64,000 bases of DNA from Diploptera punctata (lineage: Eukaryota > Arthropoda > Insecta > Blattodea > Blaberidae), in assembly GCA_030220185.1 (NCBI GenBank), contig JASPKZ010001601.1, positions 1,240,001 to 1,304,000 on the forward strand. Reading direction: 5' to 3'. Position 1 is the first letter of the stretch; the number at the start of each line of letters is the position of its first letter. The notes under the pieces were generated by a model that did not search any database, had not been told where the DNA came from, and saw only the letters and a list, made by a program, of their open reading frames with translations. This document shows, piece after piece, positions 55,051 through 63,717 of the stretch. The position numbers and the translations under genes were made by a program.

Positions 55051-55377
55051 GGACGACGTACATGTTAGTATTTACTTACTTCAAATTTATGGAATTCAAC
55101 ATTATTTTTAAAATGAATGATGCCAACATTTATTTTGTTCTTTAAAAAAGTCCTTACAAAATAAATATATTATCATTTGAACAAGTTTTTCTATCACTCA
55201 TGGATTAGAAAACACAAATATCAAATGGTCTACTTTCTACCTCTGCCAATACCACCTAGTGTTAGGGTCTTGTCAAAATGTTGTGTCTTTCGTTCTCGTC
55301 CTGGTTGCCAGGTACAACATTACCCCCCTAAACAACGTTTAAAATAATGAAGTTATAAGGTATAGTCTATACAGGAT
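55051..55377. other. no recognisable gene
   Basis: No recognisable feature. Confidence 0.3.
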
Positions 55378-55379
55378 TA

Positions 55380-56363
55380 GTCTAAATTCCCCTTACAGAG
55401 TTTGACGATTAATAGAGGGGACCAGGACATTTAAATTTAACATAGGAACCCATGTCCGGAAACACTGTTTACATACAAAATACCACTACAACACATGTTG
55501 TTCTCTCCAACTCCTGCTGCTTGTTAACCTCTTACAAGAAGGGTTCGATGTGACGACCACCAACTTCAATACAGATGCGGTACTCCGTACCAAGTTCTCG
55601 TAGACACGATCACTAATCCCTGGTCCTCCAACATCCGCCGCAGCCATAGCTCGTACTAGCAGGTCTTCCTCGGATTCTACAGGGGTCTCGTACATTAAGG
55701 TTTTCATGTGACCCCAGACATAGAAGTCTAGCGGGGTCAATTCGGGAGAATGTGTAGGCCAAGCAATAGGGCCTGCCATTGCACCGAGCATCGCCGTACA
55801 ATAACATCACGTCTGCATGGATAACAGCAACACAGTACGTACACCTTGTGAAGGATTACTACTGTACTGTGCAGGTACAAACGTCTCTGGGCGGATCACA
55901 AACTCAACTGAACAGCACGTAAACAGACTTGCAGTGGACATAAATCATTAGCATGGAGAAGGATGATTAGGTGAGCGAGGAATGTCATATGGACTATTTT
56001 ACCCGTTTAAGGAGTAAGCGAAGTTGTTGACGGAGAGCGCTGCAGTCGTGTTTATGCAGGAATAGAACACGTGACACTGCTATCTATGAGTGCAGAGGGA
56101 AATGGGACGTGGGACGGTGACAGTATACACTGCCTTATGTGACGTCACGTGTAGCAACAAACAGAGCTTCGTATTTCTTCCGCCTGCAGAGATATTTTGT
56201 ATGACCTTAACCAAGACTGTCCTAGTGAGTGGCGCCGAAAAAAGCGTATGTAGTGATTTTGCGTGTAGCGGAAAATTGACACGTTTTCAGACACGAGTTC
56301 CTATGCTAAACTTAATTGTCTTGATCCTCAAACTCTGTAAGGGGAATTTTGACTCACTCTGTA
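55380..56363. mobile_element. mariner-superfamily DNA transposon relic 2
   Basis: 984 bp with inverted repeats of about 80 bp sharing AATTCCCCTTACAGAGTTTG and CATAGGAAC, ends TACAGGATTAGTC and TACAGAGTGAGTC (inverted), flanked by TA. The transposase C-terminus lies on the minus strand near the left end; the remainder is unrecognisable. A different family from relic 1. Confidence 0.8.
55527..55810 (-). pseudogene. mariner-type transposase, C-terminal fragment
   Basis: Minus strand: GPIAWPTHSPELTPLDFYVW with the third catalytic Asp in PLDFYVWGHMK, then YETPVESEEDLLVRAMAAAD and GDRVYENLV-like residues. A one-base shift follows and the natural end YRICIEVGGRHIEPFL-stop is read in another frame. 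The N-terminal and first catalytic parts are lost. Confidence 0.85.
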
Positions 56364-56365
56364 TA

Positions 56366-56691
56366 ACAATCTTGTCAACAGAAAGAGAATGAGAGATAAG
56401 TGAGAATGTAAACAAGCAATAAAAGCTGAAGACCGTATCATACAAACAAATGCATGTTGTTTCTGTTCACTTGTTTGTTGATTAGACTGGAAGACCACGT
56501 GATTATTCAGCAGAAAGAAATGCAACCAATCCGAGGAAGATGCATTGGTTTGTGTGGTTATATTATTCATGCATGTTTAGCGTTGATTTATTAAAAAAAA
56601 TAGGTTAATAGAAAATTTAAAAAGTCGACTGTAATGTTGGATCAATGCCACAACGATACTGATGATGGTTTATTCATTGCGTTATCGTAAG
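56366..56691. other. no recognisable gene
   Basis: No recognisable feature; an 80-codon minus frame at 56328-56570 has no motif. Confidence 0.25.
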
Positions 56692-56990
56692 TAATGCCAC
56701 AAGTGATTTCCAAATTATCGTAACTTCACGACTCACGAAGTGAGGAGTGAATTTATCTAGAGAATGAGTGGCATTTGTTAGGACTATTTAACGAATAAAA
56801 TTAAGCTGTTTACTCACAAATCATTATTAAACTATAATTATTTTAAAATATTTATATATTTAATGTAAACGGCGATGTTTGAAAACAAATGAGAAACGAT
56901 TGGTACGCTTCATTTGTTTCTTTTGTTCATCACTGCAACCAGATCATACTATTTATTGCCAAAGGAACGCAATATTGTAAGAATGCACCC
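56692..56990 (+). mobile_element. repeat X, copy 7, cut by SINE A
   Basis: Hairpin end present, with a deletion in the right arm (GAGAATGAGTGGCATT), followed by the interior to AAGAATGCACCC, where SINE A begins. The distal part is not seen beyond the SINE. Confidence 0.78.
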
Positions 56991-57334
56991 TCCATCCATC
57001 CATAGTAATTCTTCCCGAGGGCAGGTCCTTCACTGCAATCATAGCATTTTCATGCTATGCTTGCAGCTTTACTAGGGAATTGTGTAGGTGTGGTAGCTTC
57101 CCGTTGCTTTCCACACCGGTGAAGGATGATGGTGATGATGATAATGATAAGGATGATGATGATGGCCATATGCTTTCGGGGACCGTTTGGGCCTTAAAAT
57201 TTTCCTGACATTCGTCTTACAGGTGAGGAAAAACCCCGATAAAAACCTCACCCAGAAAAACTGCCCCGACCGGGGATCGAACCCGGGCCCGCTGCGTGAG
57301 AAGGCAGCACGCTACCGAGACCACAGCGGTGGAC
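56991..57334 (-). mobile_element. SINE A, copy 8
   Basis: Full-length minus-strand SINE with (CCAT)n at left and the tRNA-like head at right; a TC deletion in the A box (GCTACCGAGACC). Confidence 0.93.
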
Positions 57335-57485
57335 TTTTGCATAATAGTTCTTTAAAAAGAAAGAAATATGCACAATCGTACTATTGGCAGTTATTTGATC
57401 TTTACAACCCCTAAACTAAAAATATAAAGAGGGTGAATACTGGGTAGGCCAACAATATTTTGCCTTGTGTGTGCACTTTTACAGA

Positions 57486-57650
57486 ATGGCTTCTAATTCG
57501 CGATCAAGAAAAAATAGTGAAATTTGGGGTTTCTTCGCCGATTTAGGCGATGGTAAAGCAAAGTGTAACTTTTGTTCTAAACACAGTTTAATTCAGGGGA
57601 CGGGATGCTTTTAAACGTGTACGGCATATTCGCTCTAAATGTTTAGCAAG
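57486..57650 (+). pseudogene. BED-type zinc finger, possible first exon
   Basis: An ATG opens a frame with IWGFFADLGDGKAKCNFC, i.e. the aromatic residues and CxxC (residues 27 and 30) of a BED finger. One base out of frame downstream is RHIRSKC, the expected His-x4-Cys. The Cys is followed by three codons and then by AG|GTAAGAG, a strong splice-donor consensus. BED fingers are common in hAT transposases and in genes derived from them. The frameshift suggests a relic; a sequencing error or an unrecognised intron would change that. No further exon is visible nearby. Confidence 0.55.
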
Positions 57651-57973
57651 GTAAGAGTTTTACTAAATTTTGCAACAGCTTTTTGTAAACCTAATAAGTT
57701 ATGTTGTTTTAAAACTTGGATAAAATGGATTTTTATTAAATACTTTCGGAATTCCAGTAAATAAAATGTGATTGTAATATTAGACTACATTAGATTTGTA
57801 GCGTTAGTAATGCCGTAGATCAAAAGGATAATCCCTGACTAATGCTGCGTATGAGTGATGACGTAAGCAAGATGCCGTAATGTACTAAATGAATGCACGT
57901 GTCGAATGTTGAGAGTACTGAATATTTAAAGCCAGTCCACTCTGTCAAGGTAGTTCGTTCTTTGATACCACTT

Positions 57974-58512
57974 ACTTACTTACTCACTGGCACTATTGAA
58001 CCCGTAGGTTCATGGCCGCGCGGACATAAGCTCTCCATACATCCCTATCCTGAGCCAATGCTTTCCAATCATTTCCTGTATAATCTACTTCCCTCAAATC
58101 GTAGTTAATGTTATTCTCCCACCTCATTCTTGGTCTACCAACTGGGCGTTTTCCTTCTGGCTTTCCTACAAGAAGTTTCCATGCACGTCTTTCATTCCCC
58201 ATACGCGCAACATGTCCTGCCCATCGCAGTCTATGAGACTTAACTGTTCTCATTATATCTGGCTTCCTATAAAGATCATGTAGTTCATTGTTATGTAGTC
58301 TTCTCCATTCACCTGTCTGTTCACCTCTCTTTGGTCCAAAAATTTTCCTAAGAACTTTATTCTCAAATACTCGTAATCTCCTTTCCTCCCTTAAAGTAAG
58401 AGTCCATGTTTCGCACCCATATAATATAACTGGTAGAATAATAGTTTTATATATTTTCAGCTTAACGTTTTTTGAAAGGAGTTGGGACATCAAAAGTCTC
58501 TGCAATGCATAA
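57974..58512 (-). mobile_element. LINE family A copy n with target-site duplication
   Basis: Perfect 12-bp duplication TTGATACCACTT (57962-57973 and 58513-58524). It starts within the ALQRLLM segment and ends in the GAACC hairpin with GTGAGTAAGTAAGT tail. No frame damage, so it is among the youngest insertions here. Confidence 0.95.
57993..58505 (-). pseudogene. LINE A C-terminal domain, intact frame but truncated
   Basis: 170 codons without a break: KLKIYKTIILPVILYGCETW, RRLRVFENKVLRKIFGPKRG, RLRWAGHVARMGNERRAWKL, RPRMRWENNINYDLREVDYT and the end VRAAMNLRVQ-stop. This is the post-RT domain only; RT and endonuclease were never copied. The frame is therefore a fossil of the active element's 3' end and not a working gene. 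Confidence 0.93.
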
Positions 58513-58969
58513 TTGATACCACTTCCTTCATCTAAAACACTTCACTCTTCAAAGATAGTTCGTTCTTTGATATCACTTCGTTCATCTAGGGCACTTCACT
58601 CTTCCAAGGTAGTTCGTTCTTCTATGTAACTTCACTCAGGCGGGATAGTTCGTTCCTCTATGGCAGTTCACTCTGGCAAGATAGTTCGTTCCTCTCAGAC
58701 ACACACTGCGGCACGAACGATATGGATGACGCAGGAAAGAGGCGGGAACGTGCAAGGTCGATGGGCGGAGAAATGTAGAGTAATCAACGAATGGGCGAAA
58801 ATTGATTTGGAGTGAGACATCTAGAGCTTGAAATAAAAAGTAAATTTCAATTTTAAGTAGCAGTAGTGAACTCTGAACTGGCAGTTCACTAAAAGTGAGT
58901 AACGTTTTGACACTTCACAGTAGTGAATCGTTCTTTTTAAACGACTTACTCTCGAATTACCCATAACTA

Positions 58970-59494
58970 ATGTCATACATAGGCCCACTTTCAAATAAAA
59001 TATCTAAACACTTTAAAAAGTTGAACATTAATGTGGCATTTAAAACTAATAAAACTTTACAAAATATAATAAAAAACAACAAAACCAAAATAAAAAAAGA
59101 AAAAATATCAGGTGTATATAAATTGAAGTGTGGCACATGTGACAATGTCTATATAGGACAAACTGGTAGACCTTTTATATCTCGGATAAAGGAACACATG
59201 AGAGCATATAACAGAAAATTAGAATATTTAAAATATGCTAACCACCTATTCCAATTTAATCATTGTTTCGATCCAAATTTTGAAATTTTACATTTTTGTG
59301 ATAAGAGTAAGAAGTTGGACCTTTTGGAGGCTGTAGAAATTAATACATTGAAAAGTAGTAATAAACTGTTAAATTCTCAACTTGATTGGAATGAATCGCC
59401 TTTGTTAAATTTAAAAAAATTAAATAAATTATTGTTGTATTGTTGCTTAGATCAGTTGATATGTGCTATAATAACACAATTCATACTTTGTTAA
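58970..59494 (+). CDS. GIY-YIG endonuclease domain of a Penelope-like element
   Basis: 174 codons, no internal break. Residues 1-45 are the linker (HFKKLNINVAFKTNKTL). The nuclease follows with GVY at 48-50, YIGQTGRPF from 61, Arg72 and the acidic LLEAVEI near 120. C54, C57, H76 and H92 fit the Cys-Cys-His-His zinc-binding pattern typical of Penelope-type nucleases. In full-length elements this domain is fused behind the reverse transcriptase and nicks DNA for priming. The ATG is internal to the truncated ORF; the natural start lay upstream in lost sequence. The frame looks young, but the copy cannot mobilise itself without RT. Confidence 0.9.
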   Translation: MSYIGPLSNKISKHFKKLNINVAFKTNKTLQNIIKNNKTKIKKEKISGVYKLKCGTCDNVYIGQTGRPFISRIKEHMRAYNRKLEYLKYANHLFQFNHCFDPNFEILHFCDKSKKLDLLEAVEINTLKSSNKLLNSQLDWNESPLLNLKKLNKLLLYCCLDQLICAIITQFILC

Positions 59495-59495
59495 C

Positions 59496-59536
59496 ATGTC
59501 TGAAGAAGGTACAGTGTACCGAAACAGCTGTCACTG
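59496..59536 (+). ncRNA. hammerhead-like ribozyme core downstream of the GIY-YIG ORF
   Basis: CTGAAGA 59500-59506, helix II GGTAC-AGT-GTACC (59508-59520), GAAA 59521-59524, the palindrome ACAGCTGT (from A59524), and C59532 as the expected cleavage base. Helix I is short: GT (59498-59499) with AC (59533-59534). One extra A lies before helix II. Hammerhead motifs are established in Penelope-like elements, which supports the call. Confidence 0.6.
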
Positions 59537-59599
59537 AATTATATCTTAATAAATGTGAAAATCAAATAAAACTAAGTTTTATTTTTATTTAATTAATGT

Positions 59600-60469
59600 A
59601 ACTTATTTGTTTACAATTAGTTATTAATTTATTAAGTTCATATTATGAAAACAAAAGCTGTACCGTAGTCTTTAAATCTTGTAAATGTAAATAATTATTT
59701 AAAATATTGTAATATGAATGTGCCTGTCTCTATTCAGTTCTGGGATCTCTGAAATGTCAGTCTGATTCTCCAGTTTGTTGGCTGAAAGATGTCTGTCTGT
59801 TCTTTAGTAGGCCTATACACTCGAAGAATGAAACAATGTTTTTTTACTCCTAACGTATTCACATTGATACGCAGCCCTTGTATACTGCAGGCTGTTTCTG
59901 ATCCTGGAATTATACTATTTCATAGCAAAACTAAACATAAAATAAAATGACTAAACTGAATTTTAAATCCGGACGATCAGTACATACGATATATTACATT
60001 AAAATCAGTACCTTTTAATTAAAAAATGACGTGGACAGCAGTATCGCTAAAAGGAATAAATACAATCATATGACAAGTGAGCTATGTGCACATTTTTCTT
60101 TCTCTTACGATTATTGTTCTCGTTCATTTGGTTACTTTTTGTAAATCCATACACATTATTATACGTATTGATAACTAGCTAATGCCCGGCGTGCGCTGCT
60201 ACGCCTAAATAAATGAAAATTAATGTGCTTTTATGTTTGGTTGAATACGTAAAAGGAAAACTAATTATACATCTATATTTTTTAGATACCCCGTGCTGAT
60301 TACCCGGCGTTGCCCGGGAATCTACTTATCCCGATCTTCTTGACATAAATAACCAGAAATACAAAAATTAATGTGTGTTATGTTTAGTTAAATAAGTGAG
60401 AGAAAAAAATTTATAATAATGATAATAATAATAATGATAATGATAATGATTAAAATATATATACAGTCA
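59600..60469. other. no gene; two CCCGGCG motifs
   Basis: Unassigned AT-rich sequence. TAATGCCCGGCGTGCGCTGC at 60180 and TTACCCGGCGTTGCCCGGG at 60301 resemble motifs found in repeats across arthropods, but no element can be delimited. Confidence 0.3.
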
Positions 60470-60501
60470 ATTTGCCCATTTCACCAATTAATGTTTAAAA
60501 A

Positions 60502-60542
60502 GGTCAACAAGTTTCCACAGCCAAGCTGTCATTCTCAAGACC
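60502..60542 (-). ncRNA. variant hammerhead-like core, left arm
   Basis: Minus strand: GGTC, TTGAGAA, ACAGC-TTG-GCTGT, GAAAC, TTGTT, GACC. Same as the right-arm core at 61066-61106. Confidence 0.4.
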
Positions 60543-60745
60543 AGATATTGACTGAAGACAAAATTGATAATAAATAAATAAACAAATTCAGTTAAAAACA
60601 AACTACGTCACATGACGCAACATTCATAAGTAAACAATAAAACATAATAAAACTAATCCTCTTTTGTTTCAATTACAGAAAAGAGGGCGCTGTACGGAAT
60701 AGGGCCCTTGTCTTTATTCATGATTTTATTCTTATTTTTATAAAT

Positions 60746-60943
60746 TTACAAACTTTCAAGGACGTCAAGGAATTTGAAATCAATGACCGAACGAATCAGC
60801 CTAAGGTTACTTTTATTGATAGCATGACCGTAATCAGAAATATGCTGGGCAACCCCAGATTTTTCAATTCTGTTAAGTCTAAAATGGGCAATATGTTCGT
60901 TAAATCTAGTTAAAATGGATCTTCTGGTCTTTAATTGAAACAA
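60746..60943 (-). pseudogene. GIY-YIG endonuclease fragment of a Penelope-like element
   Basis: 65 codons: RSILTRFNEHIAHFRLNR aligns with the post-YIG helix containing the catalytic Arg and conserved EH. GVAQHISDYGHAI fits the conserved His segment and FKFLDVLESL the acidic segment. The GIY and YIG strands are missing or decayed in the arm (FQLKTRRS). Confidence 0.75.
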
Positions 60944-61065
60944 AAGAGGATTAGTTTTATTATGTTTTATTGTTTACTTATGAATGATTGCGTCATGTGA
61001 CGTAGTTTGTTTTTAACTGAATTTGTTTATTTATTTATTATCAATTTTGTCTTCAGTCAATATCT

Positions 61066-61106
61066 GGTCTTGAGAATGACAGCTTGGCTGTGGAAACTTG
61101 TTGACC
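61066..61106 (+). ncRNA. variant hammerhead-like core, right arm
   Basis: Helix I GGTC (61066-61069) with GACC (61103-61106), core TTGAGAA, helix II ACAGC/GCTGT, GAAA, and helix III AC-TT-GT. Relative to CUGANGA, positions 3 and 8 read U and A instead of C and G, a paired change. Confidence 0.42.
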
Positions 61107-61194
61107 TTTTTAAACATTAATTGGTGAAATGGGCATATTGACTGTATATATATTTTAATATTTGATCACCAAGAAGATCACTTGTGTATTAAAT

Positions 61195-61219
61195 GATAAT
61201 GATAATAGTAATAATAATA

Positions 61220-61252
<33 letters not shown>

Positions 61253-61287
61253 TTTTTAATTGGCTTTATTCAGTATGCCCCATACTC

Positions 61288-61351
<64 letters not shown>

Positions 61352-61500
61352 TAATAATAATAACAATAATAATAAATAATTAATAACAGTAATAATAATG
61401 ATGATGTTGATAATGATAATGATGATAATGATAATAATAATAATAATAATAATAATAATAGTAGTATTAATAATAGTAATAATAATATATTTATTTTACC
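61195..61500. repeat. (AAT)n and ATG-rich simple repeat
   Basis: Long AATAATAAT tracts with GATAATGAT interruptions. Open frames here are Leu/Tyr-rich artefacts. Confidence 0.97.
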
Positions 61501-61704
61501 TGGCAGAGTTAAGGTATTAAGACCTTGTCTGCCACTCAACCATGTTTTTAAAAAAATACAAAAAATAGTCTTACATCTAAATTACAATGAACATAAACGT
61601 TTACATGTTAATAAGGTAGCTTCGTCAAGAAATTCTCTTCTTGGGAGCACCTATGTCTCTATGAGGTACGGCTATATACATATAATACGTGCCATGATAT
61701 AATA

Positions 61705-61855
61705 CAGGGTTCTTCATTTATAACCTAACGGGCACACGGCATTTTGTCAGTGCGCTGGTGGGTGTCATACAGCCGGCTTTGCTCCTACATAATCTCCGCG
61801 CGTAAAGCATGTATTAAAATCTTACCTTATAGAAAATGCTGGAAATGTATCCATT
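61705..61855 (+). repeat. one end of the TA-flanked element seen at 37401
   Basis: CAGGGTTCTTCATTTATAAC then AACTCCGCGCGTGAAGCATG-like sequence, matching 37401-37555. No second end follows; RNase H sequence begins at about 61830. Confidence 0.75.
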
Positions 61856-62165
61856 GCAATTGAATTCTTTTCTGTAGTTTTTGGAGTTGTTGAATCATTT
61901 TGTAGCACTCTTTAATTTGTATTGACTTCATTTTGTGTGAATTTATTGCATATATTGCTGCCTTAGAATGAGAGAGTATGACAGCATTTTGAAATTTATT
62001 TATTCTGTATAGTAATTGTTGGAGTGAAATATGAATAGCCGTTACTTCCGCATCAACATTTGTTGTGTGGTATCCTGCTGGTTGATAAAATGAAAATAAT
62101 GCACTGTAATTCCTAACATTGTACTGAGTTAGTTGTAATTTCAAATGACATGCCGAACTACACAT
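61827..62165 (-). pseudogene. RNase H fragment of a retrotransposon
   Basis: Minus strand: YSALFSFYQPAG, DAEVTAIHISLQQLLYR with the conserved acidic segment, AVILSHSKAAIYAINSHKM where DSKAA is expected (the Asp reads His), and IKECYKMIQQLQ. The layout matches the RNase H fragment at 23.9 kb, but the sequence differs. The catalytic Asp replacement and missing flanks mark a relic. Confidence 0.75.
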
Positions 62166-62171
62166 AAAGCA

Positions 62172-62446
62172 TTAAGGGGGGTGACGGGTGAAATTTCTAT
62201 TTTCTACAGTTTTTAAGCTACATACTTGATGTTTTGTACACACATTCATGCCATAGCAGGTAATATTATATTAAAGCTTCATCCTTCTAAGCTTAAAGGT
62301 TTTTGAGTTATTGAAGAAAATCCATTTAAAAATTTGCATATTAAAATTTTTAACAAGTCCCATAATTTTTAAGTAACATTTTTAAAATCTTTTTCTACGC
62401 GACCACTGACTTGTTTAGAACAGCACTGTGCAGTGACGTTTCTATA
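62172..62446 (+). repeat. second copy of the GGGGGTGA repeat, cut by SINE A
   Basis: AAGGGGGGTGACGGGTGAAA and the following 230 bp resemble 686-845 and 1146-1220. It is interrupted at 62447 by SINE A. Confidence 0.45.
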
Positions 62447-62779
62447 CCACCGCTGTGGTCTCGAGGTAGCGTGCTGCCTTGTCACGCAGCGGGCCCGGGT
62501 TCGATCCCCGGTCGGGGCAGTTTTTCTGGGTGATGTTTTTATCGGGGTTTTTCCTCACCTGTAAGACAAATGTCAGGAAAACTATAAGGCCCAAACGGTC
62601 CCCGAAATCATCATCCTTATCATTATCATCATCATCATCACCATCATCCTTCAACGGTGTGGAAAGCAACGAGAAGCTACCACACCTACACAATTCCCTA
62701 GTAAAGCTGCAATCATAGCATGAAAATGCTATGATTGCAGTGAAGGACCTGCCTTCGGGCAGAATTACTATGCATGGAT
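62447..62779 (+). mobile_element. SINE A, copy 9
   Basis: Full-length copy close to consensus (CCACCGCTGTGG head, GGGTTCGATCCCCGGTCGG). The tail end is ATGCATGGAT; SINE C sequence begins immediately after it. Confidence 0.93.
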
Positions 62780-62957
62780 ATTCTTCTTGTATCTTGTAAG
62801 CCCATGTTTCCCTTAACAGAGATTTAGGCGCTCTCCCCCTACAAGGAAGAATTTGAACCATACTAATTTATATAATTGTATGCTTTCACGACCGGCGTCT
62901 TGATCCATATTTGGTTCGTCTTCCGGGCTTATAGGCCGTAGTCTGGTTGTCTTCATA

Positions 62958-62998
62958 CTCGACGTTTCGTCTACTGCTGCGGTAGACCTCATCAGGAG
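62958..62998 (-). ncRNA. hammerhead-like ribozyme core, FB2 left arm
   Basis: Minus strand: CTC, CTGATGA, G, GTCTA/TAGAC helix II, GAAA, CGTC, GAG. Helix I is CTC/GAG, different from FB1 (CCA/TGG) but still paired. Confidence 0.52.
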
Positions 62999-63073
62999 AT
63001 ACTGCGTGCTCTCTGTGAACTCTTCAACAGTCGGCAGCAGAGTGTTGAGGAGTTCACAGAGAGCACGCAGTAT

Positions 63074-63114
63074 CTCCTGATGAGGTCTATCGCAGCAGTA
63101 GACGAAACTTCGAG
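63074..63114 (+). ncRNA. hammerhead-like ribozyme core, FB2 right arm (altered helix III)
   Basis: CTC 63074-63076, CTGATGA 63077-63083, GAAA 63104-63107, then CTTC instead of CGTC, which breaks the ACGT palindrome. GAG 63112-63114 still pairs with CTC. Confidence 0.42.
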
Positions 63115-63370
63115 TATGAAGACAACCAGACTACGGCCTATAAGTCCGGAAGACGAACCAAATATGGATCATACTAATTTAGTTACACTTGTTTTCGTAT
63201 AGATGTCAGTTGAGTGGTCCGTGGTCAGCGTTCCGCCTCATACTGCCATCTAGGAAACCAAGATAGTACTAGGACGAGAAAATTGCGTAAATTTTGCTTA
63301 GAGGCCTTTTCATTCAGGCTTAAGGATCTTTTACGAGCCTGAAAATCTGCAGACTCGCTGACCTAACAGG

Positions 63371-63717
63371 GCACGTAGGTATGTCTTCAGTTCATGCCAC
63401 ATAACACAGTAGCTCAGGGACTGCACAATTATGACTAGTTTCCTAGTGTGAACCCAGCGCTGTGTCGAGTATGACTTAGAAGAAATGTGCGTTCAAGAGA
63501 TGACTCATTTTTTTTGTCTAAGAGTGTACATGTCTGAAACTGAACTGTGCTCGACCATTTCTTGGTGTCAACTATCTGATATAGATTAACCGGGTTAAGC
63601 AAACAGGATATGAACCCAAGATCACAAACTCTACCGACTGAACAGTTTCACTACATTTTAAATAATTTACATGTAAGAACTGAATATTCGTATGCATAAA
63701 TAACAACATGATTGTTT
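63371..63717. other. no recognisable gene
   Basis: No recognisable feature. Confidence 0.3.

Larger units (their letters stand above)
57938..58700 (+). repeat. degenerate tandem repeat, unit about 45 bp, split by LINE A
   Basis: Recurring pairs of TAGTTCGTTC and CACTTCACTC with variable spacers (AAGGTAGTTCGTTCTTTGAT, CAAGATAGTTCGTTCCTCT). LINE A copy n inserted after the first unit. Confidence 0.85.
58960..59595 (+). mobile_element. Penelope-like element, 5'-truncated
   Basis: Contains the end of the linker and the whole GIY-YIG endonuclease ORF (58970-59494). A hammerhead-like core follows right after the stop, then AATAAATGTGAAAATC. The reverse transcriptase is missing, which is usual for 5'-truncated copies. 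No exact target-site duplication is clear (ACTAATGT against ATTAATGT). Confidence 0.88.
60470..61150. mobile_element. Penelope-like copy with long inverted repeats
   Basis: Arms 60470-60674 and 60933-61148 are near-perfect inverted copies of about 205-215 bp. Each carries the tail sequence with a hammerhead-like core and the outer block CAATTTGCCCATTTCACC. The 258-bp centre holds part of a GIY-YIG domain on the minus strand, and that frame continues into the right arm. So one arm is the natural 3' end of the minus-strand element and the other an inverted extra copy of it. Confidence 0.82.
62871..63169 (-). mobile_element. palindromic element FB2
   Basis: Perfect 12-bp duplication CATACTAATTTA (62859-62870 and 63170-63181). 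Arms complementary around a centre near 63034. The left side carries the constant terminus (TGTATGCTTTCACGACCGG then CGTCTTGATCC); the right stops at ATATGGATC. The two arms differ at a few bases. A core CTGATGA/GTCTA-TAGAC/GAAAC is present in each. It shares terminus wording (GCTTTCACG-CCGG) and layout with FB1 but little else. Confidence 0.85.
62781..63370 (-). mobile_element. SINE C, copy 4, split by FB2
   Basis: The 3' end (TTCTTCTTGTA...) lies at 62781-62870 and the body at 63170-63370 (GGTCAGCGTTCCGCCTCATA, AGGATCTTTTACGAGCCTG). The tRNA-like head is missing at the right. FB2 lies between CATACTAATTTA duplications. Confidence 0.85.

Noticed and set aside
59496..59536. A confident claim of an active hammerhead ribozyme
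   Set aside because: The core has an extra base before helix II and a loop-less helix III that would need two molecules; fold and activity are not shown by sequence alone, so I report it as hammerhead-like.
61270..61539. Leu/Tyr-rich ORF on the minus strand
   Set aside because: Produced by the (AAT)n tract; low complexity.
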